Below, in pieces: positions 16,640 through 25,744 of a DNA stretch of 64,000 bases; the first letter of the stretch is position 1; each line of letters begins with the position of its first letter. Below the pieces are notes generated by a model. It saw nothing but the letters and a program-made list of their open reading frames with translations, was not told where the DNA came from and made no database searches. A program made the position numbers and the translations under genes. Source of the DNA: an uncultured Collinsella sp. (GTDB lineage Bacteria > Actinomycetota > Coriobacteriia > Coriobacteriales > Coriobacteriaceae); the NCBI GenBank assembly GCA_934630375.1, contig CAKTVQ010000003.1, positions 1 through 64,000 of the forward strand. Reading direction: 5' to 3'.

Positions 16640-17446
16640 ATGTCCGGACACTCTAAGTGGGCCACAACCAAGCATCGTAAGGGCGCGCAGGACGCCAAGC
16701 GTTCCGCCCTCTTCTCCAAGCTCAGCCGCAACATCACCGTTGCTGCCCGTCTCGGCGGTGACCCGCTGCCCGAGAACAACGCCAGCCTCGCCGCTGCCGT
16801 TGCCAAGGCCAAGGCTCAGTCCATGCCTAAGGACAAGATCAAGTCCGCTATCGACAAGGCTTTTGGTTCGGGTGCTGACGCCGCCGTCTACGAGAACATC
16901 GTGTACGAGGGCTACGGTCCCGCCGGTGTCGCCGTCTACGTCGACTGCCTGACCGACAACCGCAACCGTACCGCCGCTGATGTCCGTTCCGCCTTCTCCC
17001 ACGCTGGTGGCAACCTGGGCACCTCCGGCTCCGTCGCCTTCCAGTTTGAGCGCAAGGGCCAGATCGTCGTCGCCAAGGAGATCCTGGACGAGAACGCCAA
17101 GAAGGAGACCATGATCGCCAACGGTGCTGCCGGTGACGAGGATGAGTTCATGATGGCTATCGCCGAGGCCGGTGGCGAGGACTACGAGGATGCCGGCGAG
17201 GAGTGGATCGTCTGGACTACTGCCAACGAGGTTATGGCTGTCTCCAAGGCGCTCGAGGAGCAGGGCGTCCAGGTCAAGGGTTCCGAGACCACCATGGTCC
17301 CGACCACCCCGACCGAGGTCTCTGGTACCGACGCCAAGAAGGTCCAGCGCCTCATCGACCGTCTTGAGGAGCTCGATGACGTCCAGGACGTCTACAGCAC
17401 CATGGACATGACCGACGAGGTCATCGCTGCCCTCGAGGAGGAGTAG
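16640..17446 (+). CDS. yebC: YebC/PmpR family protein
   Basis: The 268-residue protein starts with the diagnostic MSGHSKWATTKHRKGAQDAKR and contains YEGYGPAGVAVYVDCLTDNRNRT, the family core. Family members act as DNA-binding regulators or, as shown for some, as translation factors easing ribosome stalling at proline stretches. It is slightly longer than the usual 240-250 residues because of an acidic insert around 165-185 (DEDEF, EDYEDAGEEW). It has a GATAGGAGA ribosome binding site and stands alone, with a terminator downstream. Confidence 0.93.
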   Translation: MSGHSKWATTKHRKGAQDAKRSALFSKLSRNITVAARLGGDPLPENNASLAAAVAKAKAQSMPKDKIKSAIDKAFGSGADAAVYENIVYEGYGPAGVAVYVDCLTDNRNRTAADVRSAFSHAGGNLGTSGSVAFQFERKGQIVVAKEILDENAKKETMIANGAAGDEDEFMMAIAEAGGEDYEDAGEEWIVWTTANEVMAVSKALEEQGVQVKGSETTMVPTTPTEVSGTDAKKVQRLIDRLEELDDVQDVYSTMDMTDEVIAALEEE

Positions 17447-17515
17447 CGCTAACACGGATTGAGCCGTGCATATCTGGGCATAATGAAGCGAGCATGCAAG
17501 CCTCGTGGAATAGAT

Positions 17516-17559
17516 GAGCCGGATCCGCGTGCGTAGAGCACCGGACCCGGCTCTTTTAT
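17516..17559 (+). terminator. Terminator downstream of yebC
   Basis: Arms GAGCCGG and CCGGCTC, with further inner pairing (ATCCG with CGGA), are followed by TTTTAT. Confidence 0.65.
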
Positions 17560-17612
17560 AATGATGCGAACCGTTTTGCATTTCGAGAGCCGAGATTTGA
17601 AGGGAGCGCCGC

Positions 17613-18158
17613 GTGCGCGTACTCAAACGAGCCCTAGCGATCGTGTATCTTGCCGCCACCATCGTGGCGCTGGGTACGCTTGTCTGCCAGTTTTGGGGGC
17701 CGTATACGTATCGCTTTATGCTGCTGATGCGCGACCCCATGCCGCGCGTCGTCGTCACGGCGTGCGCCGGCGTCGTGGCGATCGGCGTGCTGGTAAGCTT
17801 TTTCCGCCTGATGTTCGCCCGCCGCGAGCCGTCCTGCGTGCATCCGGCGGGGGAGCGCAATATCGAGGTTACCCTTGCGGCGCTTTCTTCGTGCGCCAGG
17901 GTTGCTGCCGAGCGCGACGACCGCGTGATGGTCGAGCATGTCGAGGCCCGCGTCCAAGGCCCCGACGATTCGCACGTCCGTTTTAAGGTCGAGGCTATCG
18001 CGCTTGACGATAAGGACGTGGCATCTCTGGCTTCCTCGATGCAGCAGCGCATCGAGGAAGCCTGCGACACCATGCTCGGCACGCCAGGTACGACCGCGCG
18101 CGTCCGTTTTTTGCCGTCCAAGACTACCGTCCAGACCGTGGAGGTTTCCGGTGAGTGA
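17613..18158 (+). CDS. amaP: Alkaline-shock membrane anchor protein AmaP
   Basis: A 181-residue protein with two N-terminal membrane helices (about 8-28 and 46-66) and a cytosolic C-terminal domain. In Firmicutes AmaP anchors Asp23 at the membrane, and here an Asp23 family gene follows two genes later, which supports the call. The start is GTG 17613 after GAAGGGAG. The stop overlaps the start of the next gene by 8 bases. Confidence 0.8.
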   Translation: MRVLKRALAIVYLAATIVALGTLVCQFWGPYTYRFMLLMRDPMPRVVVTACAGVVAIGVLVSFFRLMFARREPSCVHPAGERNIEVTLAALSSCARVAAERDDRVMVEHVEARVQGPDDSHVRFKVEAIALDDKDVASLASSMQQRIEEACDTMLGTPGTTARVRFLPSKTTVQTVEVSGE

Positions 18159-18528
18159 TACCAATCAAGATAAGACCGCTCGTACGCCGCGCCTGACGAT
18201 TGACCAGAGCGCCACGCCGGCGAACGAACCTGTTGATTCCAAAGCGGAGGCAACTGAGTTGCAAGACGCGGCAACCGCGGATTTTGACGAGGCTATGGGT
18301 CTCATCAAGGGTACGGGCGCTGCCATCTGGAGCTATGCTGTGCGTCATCCCAACACCACGCTTGGCGCCGTCGCCGGCTTTATCCTCGCCGTGTTGGTGC
18401 TCACGTTGGGCCTGTGGGACACGCTCGTCATTGCATTCTTCGTGCTGATCGGCGCTGTGATCGGCCAAATTCGCGACGGCGAGAACGGGATCGTCAACTT
18501 CTTCGGCCGTCTGTTTAGTGGCCGCTAA
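18151..18528 (+). CDS. DUF2273 family small membrane protein
   Basis: A 125-residue protein with a variable acidic N-terminus (about 55 residues) and a DUF2273 domain: HPNTTLGAVAGFILAVLVLT, then GLWDTLVIAFFVLIGAVIGQ, two helices ending in the typical basic/FFGRLF tail. Its start is GTG 18151, preceded by GGAGG and overlapping amaP by 8 bases. The family is nearly always found beside amaP and asp23 and presumably forms part of the same envelope-stress assembly. Confidence 0.85.
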   Translation: MSDTNQDKTARTPRLTIDQSATPANEPVDSKAEATELQDAATADFDEAMGLIKGTGAAIWSYAVRHPNTTLGAVAGFILAVLVLTLGLWDTLVIAFFVLIGAVIGQIRDGENGIVNFFGRLFSGR

Positions 18529-18572
18529 TATGTATTCGACTGTCGCATCCGCGGCAGGCATAAGGAGGAACC

Positions 18573-19088
18573 ATGGCTTTTAATACGAAGGTCGATGTAG
18601 CCGATACCGAGCTCGAGGAGAACGAGGCGGTCGTCGCCGAAGCTGAGGATGTGACGCTCGAGGACGAGGCTCTCGTCGAGGCCGAGTCCGATACGGATGA
18701 GGACGACGAGGAAGCGGACGAGTCCGAGGACTCGCTAACCTATTCCAACGGCGTGATTGAGAAAATCGTTGCCATGGCCACCCGCGAGGTTCCGCACGTT
18801 CTGGGCATGAAGGGTAACCTCATGCACTTTGTGCAGGAGCAGTTTGGTGCCGAGAATCTGACCAAGGGCGTGACGGTCGAGGTCACCGATGATAATCGCG
18901 TGGTCGTCAACATCTCCGTCATCATCGAGTACGGCGCCTATGCGCCCGCGATCTTCGACGATGTCAAGGCACGTGTCACCGAGCGCCTTGCCGCGATGAC
19001 CGGCCTTGAGGTGGCGGGCGTCAACCTGCGCATCGAGGATGTCATCACCCCCGAGGAGTATGAGCACCGCACCAGCCAGCACGAATAA
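18573..19088 (+). CDS. Asp23/Gls24 family envelope stress response protein
   Basis: A 171-residue protein. The first 50 residues are almost entirely acidic (VVAEAEDVTLEDEALVEAES). The Asp23 domain follows (NGVIEKIVAMATREVPHV, VTVEVTDDNRVVVNISVIIEYG, VNLRIEDVITPEEYE). Asp23 proteins form a membrane-associated layer held by AmaP in relatives. It has a GGAGG site, and the three genes amaP-DUF2273-asp23 form one unit ending in hairpin copy C and a terminator. Confidence 0.9.
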   Translation: MAFNTKVDVADTELEENEAVVAEAEDVTLEDEALVEAESDTDEDDEEADESEDSLTYSNGVIEKIVAMATREVPHVLGMKGNLMHFVQEQFGAENLTKGVTVEVTDDNRVVVNISVIIEYGAYAPAIFDDVKARVTERLAAMTGLEVAGVNLRIEDVITPEEYEHRTSQHE

Positions 19089-19123
19089 CCTTCCAAAAGG
19101 GGACAGGTTTGTTTTGGCAGGTT
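19087..19123 (+). repeat. 13-nt-loop hairpin element, copy C
   Basis: Stem AACCTTCCAAAA with TTTTGGCAGGTT (one mismatch) around the 13-nt loop GGGGACAGGTTTG. The left arm begins inside the TAA stop codon of the Asp23 gene. The tail TTATCTGCGAAAACGTT is shared with copies B and D. Confidence 0.8.
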
Positions 19124-19140
19124 TTATCTGCGAAAACGTT

Positions 19141-19184
19141 AAACGGCCGACCGCGCAAGCAAAAGCGTGGCCGGCCGTTTTTGT
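19141..19184 (+). terminator. Terminator of the amaP-DUF2273-asp23 unit
   Basis: A 16-bp arm pair (AAACGGCCGACCGCGC with GCGTGGCCGGCCGTTT, two mismatches) around an 8-nt loop ends in TTTTTG. Confidence 0.8.
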
Positions 19185-19294
19185 ACGCTCCCGATGTAGT
19201 CATACCGCTCGTCTAACTAGGGGTTGCAATCGTCGCGTTCCGCGTTACTCTAATGGGCGCATTGTTTCCAAATTGTTAACGAGGGGTTGCCGTA

Positions 19295-20317
19295 ATGGCC
19301 GACGAGCACGAAACAGAAAGCAAGGCATGGGCAATTGAGGCCGCTGCGGCAGAGGCGGCGTCGCGTGCTGCCGAGGAGGTGCATCGTCCTCCCGTAGTGC
19401 CGATGGAGCGCGTGGTCGATCGCGATGTTATCGAGCGGGGCGAGCGCGCTGGTCGCAAGCGCAGTCAGGAGCCGGGCTTTCCGCGCTTTTTTGCCGAGCT
19501 CAATTTGGGCCTGATCCTCACGGCCTTTGCCATCGTTGCGTTTAAAACACCTAATCACTTTGCTTTTGGCGGCACCTCGGGCGTGTCGGTCATTCTGTCC
19601 ACGCTGTTCCCGACCCTACCCGTCGGCGTTTTTATGTGGATTATCAATGCGGTGCTCGTCATCCTGGGCTTTATCTTTTTGGAGCGCAAGGCAATCCTGT
19701 GGAGTGTCTTTGCCTCGTTTGCGCTGTCCGCCTATGTTTCGCTGTTTGAGCTCTTTATTCCGACCGATGTCTCGATGACGGGCGATATGTGGCTCGACCT
19801 GTGCTTTGCCGTGATTCTGCCGGCGCTCGGCAGCGCTATCGTCTTTGATATCGGCGCCTCGACGGGCGGCACGGACATTCTCGCCATGATCCTCAAACGC
19901 CGCACCACGCTTGAGATCGGCCGTGCGCTGCTGCTGGTCGATATCGGCATCGTGACCATCGCGGCCTTTTTGTATGGCCCGCGTGTCGGTCTTTATTGCG
20001 TGCTTGGCTTGTTTGCCAAGACGCTTGTGGTTGACAAGGCCATCGAGAGCATTCACCTGCGCAAAGTCTGCACGGTCATTTGCTCCGAGCCGCGCAAAGT
20101 CGAGGAGTTTATCGTCAAACATCTCAACCGTACGGCGACTATCAGCCGCGGCTACGGTGCCTTTTCGGGCAAGTGCGTGACGGTGATTATGAGCGTGCTG
20201 AGTCGTCGCGAGGCCGTGCAGCTGCGTCGCTACGCGCGCGAGATCGATCCGGGTGCCTTTATCACGATTGTCGACAGCTCCGAGATCGTCGGCAAGGGTT
20301 TCCGCGGAACGAACTAA
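19295..20317 (+). CDS. YitT family membrane protein (DUF161 + DUF2179)
   Basis: A 340-residue protein. About 65 charged/Ala-rich N-terminal residues precede five to six helices with the YitT hallmarks FGGTSGVSVILSTLF and FDIGASTGGTDILAMIL. The C-terminal 90 residues form a DUF2179 ligand-binding-like domain (CTVICSEPRKVEEFIVKHL, ISRGYGAFSG, DPGAFITIVDSSEIVGKGF). No function is established for the family. The long acidic N-terminal extension is not typical. An ATG further downstream is possible, but GAGGGG precedes ATG 19295. Confidence 0.88.
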   Translation: MADEHETESKAWAIEAAAAEAASRAAEEVHRPPVVPMERVVDRDVIERGERAGRKRSQEPGFPRFFAELNLGLILTAFAIVAFKTPNHFAFGGTSGVSVILSTLFPTLPVGVFMWIINAVLVILGFIFLERKAILWSVFASFALSAYVSLFELFIPTDVSMTGDMWLDLCFAVILPALGSAIVFDIGASTGGTDILAMILKRRTTLEIGRALLLVDIGIVTIAAFLYGPRVGLYCVLGLFAKTLVVDKAIESIHLRKVCTVICSEPRKVEEFIVKHLNRTATISRGYGAFSGKCVTVIMSVLSRREAVQLRRYAREIDPGAFITIVDSSEIVGKGFRGTN

Positions 20318-20466
20318 CGCAGACGTATTCAACGAACCGCCTGCTGGCGCCGTGTACCTTGCAAATCGGTCATCTTTGAGTATTTGACCCCACATTGGGC
20401 AATAATGATGCTAAAGACATCGTTTGCGATCCAAGTGATTCGCTCAAGATACGAAGGGATGATTCT

Positions 20467-21762
20467 ATGTTCTGCTCGCAGTGTGGCGCCCCCATGGGCG
20501 ATAACGACAAGTTCTGCGGCGCGTGTGGTGCTCCTAATGCCGGTGCCGCTGGACCCGCTCCCCAGGGACAGCCTCAGCCCCAGCAGTTTGTTCCGCAACC
20601 GCCCGTGGCGAATGCGTCAAAGGGCTGTGTGGCTCAGGCGTTCCAAGATATGACCAAGACTCCGGGTGTGCTTCAGCGTGTATGCCAAATCGCGTTTTTG
20701 CCGGCGCTGATTTGCGTTGTGTCGGTGCTCGTGCTGTTTATTCCCGTTATTGGCGGCATTGCGGCTGCCATCGGCTTTTTGGCAGCTTGCATTGCGAGCG
20801 TGTGCGGTTCCGGCTTTGGTATCGAGTGGGGCCGTGATCTTTCGCTCAAGGTCGATGACGGCATGGACCGTCCACTCATGCGTTCCACGTCGTTTGGCCT
20901 CGGAGTCTTTTCGAGCGTTATTTCGGTCGTGCTCGAGGTTATCGCTGCCGTTCCCGTTATCGGTGTAGCGCTTTCGCTGGTGGAGAGCGTGGTAATTGGC
21001 GCCGCAGGTTCGTATTCGTATTACGGCTCTTATGCGCTCGAGGCTGCGCTGTTTGGCTCGCTTGGCCTGCTTGTCCTGGCTATGATTGCCACGGCGGTCT
21101 TGGGGGTCTTCTTTAAGATGTTTGCCGATATCGCCGTGATGCACTTTGCGGTGACCGGTCGCGTCGAGAGCGCGTTTTCGCTTGATAAGGTCTGGGCGGC
21201 CTTTAAGAACAATAAGACCAAGCTGTTCTGCGCTTCGTTCCTCCCCGAGTTTTTGACGGGTCTGGTCGCTAACGTTGTCACCTGGATCCTGACGTTCGTC
21301 TTTGGCACCATTGCCTCTGTCGGTATGTATAGCTACTACTACCGTCCTACGGCTATTGAGGCGCTTGTTACCGGCGGTGGCATTACGCTCGTATTGTTCT
21401 TGGTGCTGACGGCGTTTGTCACGGTATTTCTCACGGTCTTTGGCAAGATGCTCAAGCACCGTGCCGTTGGCTATTGGGTTGCACGCTATGCAAGCGAATG
21501 GGCCGATGAGGATAAGGACGACGTTCTGACTTTTGTATTGCCCTTCGAGAAGAAGTCCGCTCCTTCGGGTCACGGTGCTCCGGATGCTTCGCCGGCACCT
21601 GCACCTGTTCCCGCGCCCGAGCCTGAGCCGGCGCCCGAGCCTGAACCGGCGCCCGAGTCTGAGACGGCATCTGAGCCTGAGCCTGAGCCTGAGCCGGCAC
21701 CTGCACCTGCACCTGAGTCGGCGTCCGAGCCAAGCTCCGACGAGGAGCCTCAGGACGAGTAG
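20467..21762 (+). CDS. Zinc-ribbon membrane protein with Pro/Glu repeat tail
   Basis: A 431-residue protein. It starts with a zinc ribbon (Cys 3, 6, 17, 20 in CSQCG and CGACG) and a Pro/Gln linker. Then come six to seven hydrophobic helices resembling a DUF4013-like region (FAVTGRVESAFSLDKVWAAFK fits the soluble loop of that family). The last 60 residues are a low-complexity PAPEPEPEPAP tail ending in acidic residues. ATG 20467 follows GAAGGGA; an in-frame ATG 24 codons earlier has no site. Function unknown. The repeated Pro-Glu codons are a possible slippage region. Confidence 0.6.
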   Translation: MFCSQCGAPMGDNDKFCGACGAPNAGAAGPAPQGQPQPQQFVPQPPVANASKGCVAQAFQDMTKTPGVLQRVCQIAFLPALICVVSVLVLFIPVIGGIAAAIGFLAACIASVCGSGFGIEWGRDLSLKVDDGMDRPLMRSTSFGLGVFSSVISVVLEVIAAVPVIGVALSLVESVVIGAAGSYSYYGSYALEAALFGSLGLLVLAMIATAVLGVFFKMFADIAVMHFAVTGRVESAFSLDKVWAAFKNNKTKLFCASFLPEFLTGLVANVVTWILTFVFGTIASVGMYSYYYRPTAIEALVTGGGITLVLFLVLTAFVTVFLTVFGKMLKHRAVGYWVARYASEWADEDKDDVLTFVLPFEKKSAPSGHGAPDASPAPAPVPAPEPEPAPEPEPAPESETASEPEPEPEPAPAPAPESASEPSSDEEPQDE

Positions 21763-21771
21763 CCACGCCGT

Positions 21772-21802
21772 CTGCCATTTGGGGACGGGGTAGAAATGGT
21801 AG
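21772..21802 (+). repeat. 13-nt-loop hairpin element, copy H
   Basis: A 9-bp stem (CTGCCATTT with AAATGGTAG, one G-T pair) closes the 13-nt loop GGGGACGGGGTAG. It starts 10 bases after the zinc-ribbon gene's stop. Stem sequence is unrelated to the other copies. Confidence 0.7.
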
Positions 21803-21821
21803 AAATAGCGCTTGAAGAATG

Positions 21822-21859
21822 AGCGGGGGCGGACGTTTCGATACGTCCGCCCCCGCTTT
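21822..21859. terminator. Terminator between convergent genes
   Basis: A perfect 14-bp stem (GCGGGGGCGGACGT with ACGTCCGCCCCCGC) with a 6-nt loop and short T run, placed between the zinc-ribbon gene and the minus-strand M20 peptidase gene. Confidence 0.75.
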
Positions 21860-21902
21860 GACATCGCGATGTGGCTATGACTGCGAGATGCCAGCGAATC
21901 GA

Positions 21903-23366
21903 CTACTCGTCGTGCTTCTCCTCGCGGCGTGCAGCAGCGCGTGCGTCGTGGATGCCCTTGATCGCGGCATGGCGAGCCGTTCGGGCATCATGGATGGCGT
22001 CGCGAGCCTCGGCGGTCGTCGCCTTGGCAGAGCGCAGTTTGGCTGCCAGGTCGGGGTTGGTCTCGGCGACCGCGGCAATCGTGGGGCCGTCGAGCTCTTC
22101 TTGCGTGGGCTCGGCCAAAAAGTCGATGGCATACTGGGCGGCCACCATGGAGCCCTTGGCCAGTACCGACTCGTCAATCTTGTAGAAGCAAGAATGTTGG
22201 GCGTACGTGGCGCCAATCTTGGGGTTGCGCGTACCTACAAAGGCGAGCACGCCCGGTACGCGGCGCAGGTACTCCGAAAAATCCTCGCCCGAAAGCGTGC
22301 CGCGGTAATGGCCTTGACCGGTGGGGCCCAGGCATTTGATTACTGCCTGGCGGCAGCGCTCGCTCGAGGCGGCATCGTTTTCGACCTTGTAATTGGCGAT
22401 GGTGTAGTCGGTGAGCTCTGCTTCGGCGCCCAAGGCGGCCGCGGTATGCTCCACGATGCGGCGCATGAGCTCCGGCATTTCCTCGTGGGTCGAATCTCCG
22501 TAGGTGCGCACCGTGCCGGCGAGGTAGGCCGTGCCGGCGATAACGTTGCGCGCGGTGCCGCCGTGCAGCTCGCCGACGGTGATGACAGCCGGCTCGTAGG
22601 GGCTGATCTCGCGCGAAACGATGGTCTGCAGGGCATTGACGATCTCGGCGGCCACCATAACGGCGTCGTGGCCGCGCTGGGGCATGGCACCGTGGCATGA
22701 GGTGCCGCGAACATCGATGCGGAACCAGTCGGTATTGGCCATGCGCGGACCGGGCTCGCAGCTCACGGTGCCGGCGTCAACCTCGCTCCAGATGTGCGCG
22801 GCGTAGGCGCCATCGACGCCGTCGAGCACGCCCGTGCCGATCATGAGCTTGGCGCCCTGGCCGTTTTCCTCGCTGGGCTGGAAGACGATGCGGACTTCGC
22901 CGTGGATGTCGTCGGTCATATGGCGCAGGATTTGCAGCGTGCCGAGCATCATGGCGATGTGGCAGTCGTGGCCGCAGGCGTGCATGCAGCCCTCGTTGAC
23001 GCTGGCGAACTCTTCGCCGGTCTGCTCGGTGACGGGCAGGGCGTCGATGTCGGCGCGCAGCAGGATGCGGCGGCGTGGCGTGCCGTCCTCGCGATAGGCG
23101 TCGGGCGCGGTGCCGCGAAGGGTCGCCACAAGGCCCGTCTTAAGGGGACGCTCGTAGGGGATATTCATGGCATCGAGCTGGTTGGCGATGTCGGAAGTCG
23201 TGCGCTCCTCGGCGAGGCTCAGCTCCGGGTGCTTATGGAAGTGGCGGCGCTGCTTGATGATGTAGGGCTCAAATTCGGCGGCGATATCTCGGATGGCCGC
23301 GGTGACGTCATCTGCCGCGCGAACCTCGGTTGCCGCCATAATCTGCTGTGCCTTGGTCTTCGTCAT
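21903..23366 (-). CDS. M20 family metallopeptidase / amidohydrolase
   Basis: A 487-residue cytosolic hydrolase of the IAA-amino acid hydrolase/hippurase type: RHFHKHPELSLAEERT, RADIDALPVTEQTG, HACGHDCHIAMMLG (metal ligands), FQPSEENGQGA (catalytic Glu pair) and CHGAMPQRGHDAV. It removes acyl groups from amino acids or small peptides; substrate unknown. Start ATG 23366 has AAGGAG upstream; the open frame extends back without a start signal. The last ~50 residues are an unusual Ala/Arg/Lys-rich helical extension (AKATTAEARDAIHDARTAR). It is divergent from the next amidohydrolase gene. Confidence 0.9.
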   Translation of the reverse strand: MTKTKAQQIMAATEVRAADDVTAAIRDIAAEFEPYIIKQRRHFHKHPELSLAEERTTSDIANQLDAMNIPYERPLKTGLVATLRGTAPDAYREDGTPRRRILLRADIDALPVTEQTGEEFASVNEGCMHACGHDCHIAMMLGTLQILRHMTDDIHGEVRIVFQPSEENGQGAKLMIGTGVLDGVDGAYAAHIWSEVDAGTVSCEPGPRMANTDWFRIDVRGTSCHGAMPQRGHDAVMVAAEIVNALQTIVSREISPYEPAVITVGELHGGTARNVIAGTAYLAGTVRTYGDSTHEEMPELMRRIVEHTAAALGAEAELTDYTIANYKVENDAASSERCRQAVIKCLGPTGQGHYRGTLSGEDFSEYLRRVPGVLAFVGTRNPKIGATYAQHSCFYKIDESVLAKGSMVAAQYAIDFLAEPTQEELDGPTIAAVAETNPDLAAKLRSAKATTAEARDAIHDARTARHAAIKGIHDARAAARREEKHDE

Positions 23367-23522
23367 GGTCGATTTGCTCCTTGCTGGGTTGATCGCAAAA
23401 TCGTACAGGCTCTCTCCAGTATGCCACCTGCCGCTAGGGCTGGTAAAGTTGCCGTTTGCCGCTTGGGGTTTTGTTACAAGGGCGGGGGAGTACACTCGGG
23501 GGTGTTGAATTTCCTGCCAGAG

Positions 23523-25172
23523 ATGGGGATGCCCATGCAACATATCGATCGGATTATCCGCTCCAAGAACGTCTTTACCGCGCAAGACGGCATCGATACC
23601 GCCCGCGAGCTGGCGATTGCCATCGCAGGCGACCGTATCGTCGCAGTCGGTGCGCCCGATGACGTGATCGCCGCCGCTCCTGCCGCCACGTCGGTTATCG
23701 ACTACGGCGAGCAGTTCGTCTGCCCTGGTTTCCACGATGCTCACCTGCACTTCTTCCATACCTCGGTCGGCTCCTCGCCGTACATGCTCATGGATATGGG
23801 CACGTCCGAGGCGGCGCTGGTGCAGCATGCGCTCGAGTTTTCCCAGGATCTGCCCGATGACGCTTGGGTTGTGACGCAGGGCTGGCGCGACTACCGTTGG
23901 GACCCGCCCGAGCATCCTACCAAGGCGTCGCTCGACGCGGCATTCCCCGATCGCCCCTGTGTTATGTATTCGGGCGACGGGCACACGCTGTGGCTCAACA
24001 GCCGCGCACTCGAGGCGCTCGGCGTCACGCGCGACAGCGAGCCTCCGGCGGGCGGTAGCTACGACAAGGATGCAAACGGCGAGCTCACGGGTATCGCTCA
24101 CGAGGCGGCCGCTATGCAGCTGCTTCCGCGCTGCCTTGAGTGGCTGGGGGAGGATCGCATTGCAAGCGCTTACGCCGATCAAATGAGGCGTATGGCCGAG
24201 CAGGGCATCACCTCGATCTGCGACATGTCGCTCATGCCCATGCCGGGCTGCGATTTTATCCGCGACGATGTCTACGACAAGCTACAGGCAGCCGGCAAGC
24301 TGGGCATTCGAGCTCATCTGTTCCCCACGTTGCTGGATGACCAATCGCGCTTAGAAGAACTGCAGACCCGCTACGCGAACAATGCGCTGCTCTCGGCGCC
24401 TGGTTTTAAGCAGTTCTTCGACGGCGTCTCGAGCGAACACACGGCCTATCTCACCGAGCCCTATACCAACCCGCGCTTCCCGGGCGACCAGGGCCGTCTG
24501 ACGGTTCCTGCCGAGCGTATGCGTAAGCTGGTTCTGGCGGCTGCGGAGCGCGGGCACACCGTGCGCATCCACGTCATCGGCGACGGTGCCATCCATGCCG
24601 CGCTGGATATCTTCGAGGAAGCGGCCGATCTGTACGGCCTGCCCCAGCACGGCCATAACACACTCGAGCATCTGGAGAACCTCCTGCCCGAGGACATCGA
24701 CCGCCTGCGCAAGCTCAACGTGGTCGCCTCGAGCCAGCCCTGCCATATCACGCTCGACCCGGGTGGTCCGGAGCGCGACCTGGGCTTGGAGCGCAGCCGC
24801 ATCATGTGGCCGTTTGCGACCTATAAACAGCGCGGCATTCGCCAAGCCTTCGGTACCGACAGCCCTATCACGCCTGTTACTAGCATGAACGTGCTCTACA
24901 CGGCTATCACGCGCCAAGACCCCAAAAGCCACTGGCCCGAGGGCGGCTGGCTGCCGAGCGAGCGCATCGATGCAGCAACAGCCCTGCGCAACTACACCCT
25001 GGGCAGCGCCTATGCAGCGGGCGACGAGCAAAACCTCGGCAGCCTGGAACCCGGCAAATACGCCGACCTGGTAGTCCTGGATCAAAACCCACTTACCATC
25101 GACCCCCAAGAGCTCCAGGCCACCAAAGTCCAAGCCACCTACCTAGCCGGCAACCTGGTCTACGAGCGCTAA
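23523..25172 (+). CDS. Amidohydrolase family protein, YtcJ-like
   Basis: A 549-residue metal-dependent hydrolase: CPGFHDAHLHFF (first HxH metal site), GVSSEHTAYL, IHVIGDGAIHAALD, NTLEHLENL (metal His and base), FGTDSPITPVTSMN (Asp) and GSLEPGKYADLVVLDQNP at the C-terminal composite domain. The family includes exoenzyme-like amidases of unknown substrate. The start is ambiguous: three in-frame ATGs lie at 23523, 23529 and 23535 with weak ribosome binding signals. Divergent pairing with an M20 amidohydrolase suggests peptide or acyl-amino-acid scavenging, but that is inference. Confidence 0.85.
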   Translation: MGMPMQHIDRIIRSKNVFTAQDGIDTARELAIAIAGDRIVAVGAPDDVIAAAPAATSVIDYGEQFVCPGFHDAHLHFFHTSVGSSPYMLMDMGTSEAALVQHALEFSQDLPDDAWVVTQGWRDYRWDPPEHPTKASLDAAFPDRPCVMYSGDGHTLWLNSRALEALGVTRDSEPPAGGSYDKDANGELTGIAHEAAAMQLLPRCLEWLGEDRIASAYADQMRRMAEQGITSICDMSLMPMPGCDFIRDDVYDKLQAAGKLGIRAHLFPTLLDDQSRLEELQTRYANNALLSAPGFKQFFDGVSSEHTAYLTEPYTNPRFPGDQGRLTVPAERMRKLVLAAAERGHTVRIHVIGDGAIHAALDIFEEAADLYGLPQHGHNTLEHLENLLPEDIDRLRKLNVVASSQPCHITLDPGGPERDLGLERSRIMWPFATYKQRGIRQAFGTDSPITPVTSMNVLYTAITRQDPKSHWPEGGWLPSERIDAATALRNYTLGSAYAAGDEQNLGSLEPGKYADLVVLDQNPLTIDPQELQATKVQATYLAGNLVYER

Positions 25173-25429
25173 TATTCATGTCGTACCGTTAAACGCGGCT
25201 CGTGCAGCCTATTTTGGGATGGCGCTCGAGCTGCGCTTGTTTGCCAATGGGGGTTCGTTAGGAGCGTCCCCGCCCTGCTTGATCTGGGCGCGGGGCGGAG
25301 GCGTCGCTGCCCCGCGCGCTCAATTTGGACAGCAGCCATGCTATCTCTAGGTGTTTTGCATACTTTCCATTACGAATTGCATAAAAAGGCTGGGATGTTC
25401 TCTCTAATCCTAATGTACCCCCGCCCGCG

Positions 25430-25667
25430 CCGTGCAAAAAACGGAGTATTCAGCACCGCATGCCCCGTCGGTGCCGCTGCGGTTGGGTAACGTTGCGGAG
25501 ATTGACGTCATTTTGGGCTCCGGCGCGGCGCGAGGCATGCCTTTCTGTCCTGACGGTGTTTGCCTGCCGACCAAAATCGCCGGCCGAAGGCGTCCTTGGG
25601 ACCAATATGGTGTGTCCGGCACGTATGCAGCCGTCCTGGCTTGCTGAATACTCCCAAAAATGCACGG
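25430..25667. repeat. Element bounded by 26-bp imperfect inverted repeats (MITE-like)
   Basis: The 920-bp gap 25173-26092 has no gene I can support. This part starts with CCGTGCA, six variable bases, then GGAGTATTCAGCA (25430-25455), and ends with the inverted copy (25642-25667); 20 of 26 positions match, and the mismatches are the run AAAAAC against TTTTTG. The interior is GC-rich and open in several frames on both strands without start signals or a recognisable product. It may be a miniature transposable element or a structured RNA. Bases 25173-25429 hold nothing I recognise. Confidence 0.55.
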
Positions 25668-25744
25668 TGCTCCCCAGGGGACCCGTGCGCGCGGCGAAAA
25701 CCATGCACATGTCGCTATCCGCATCGCCATTTTGCTGCACTGAC

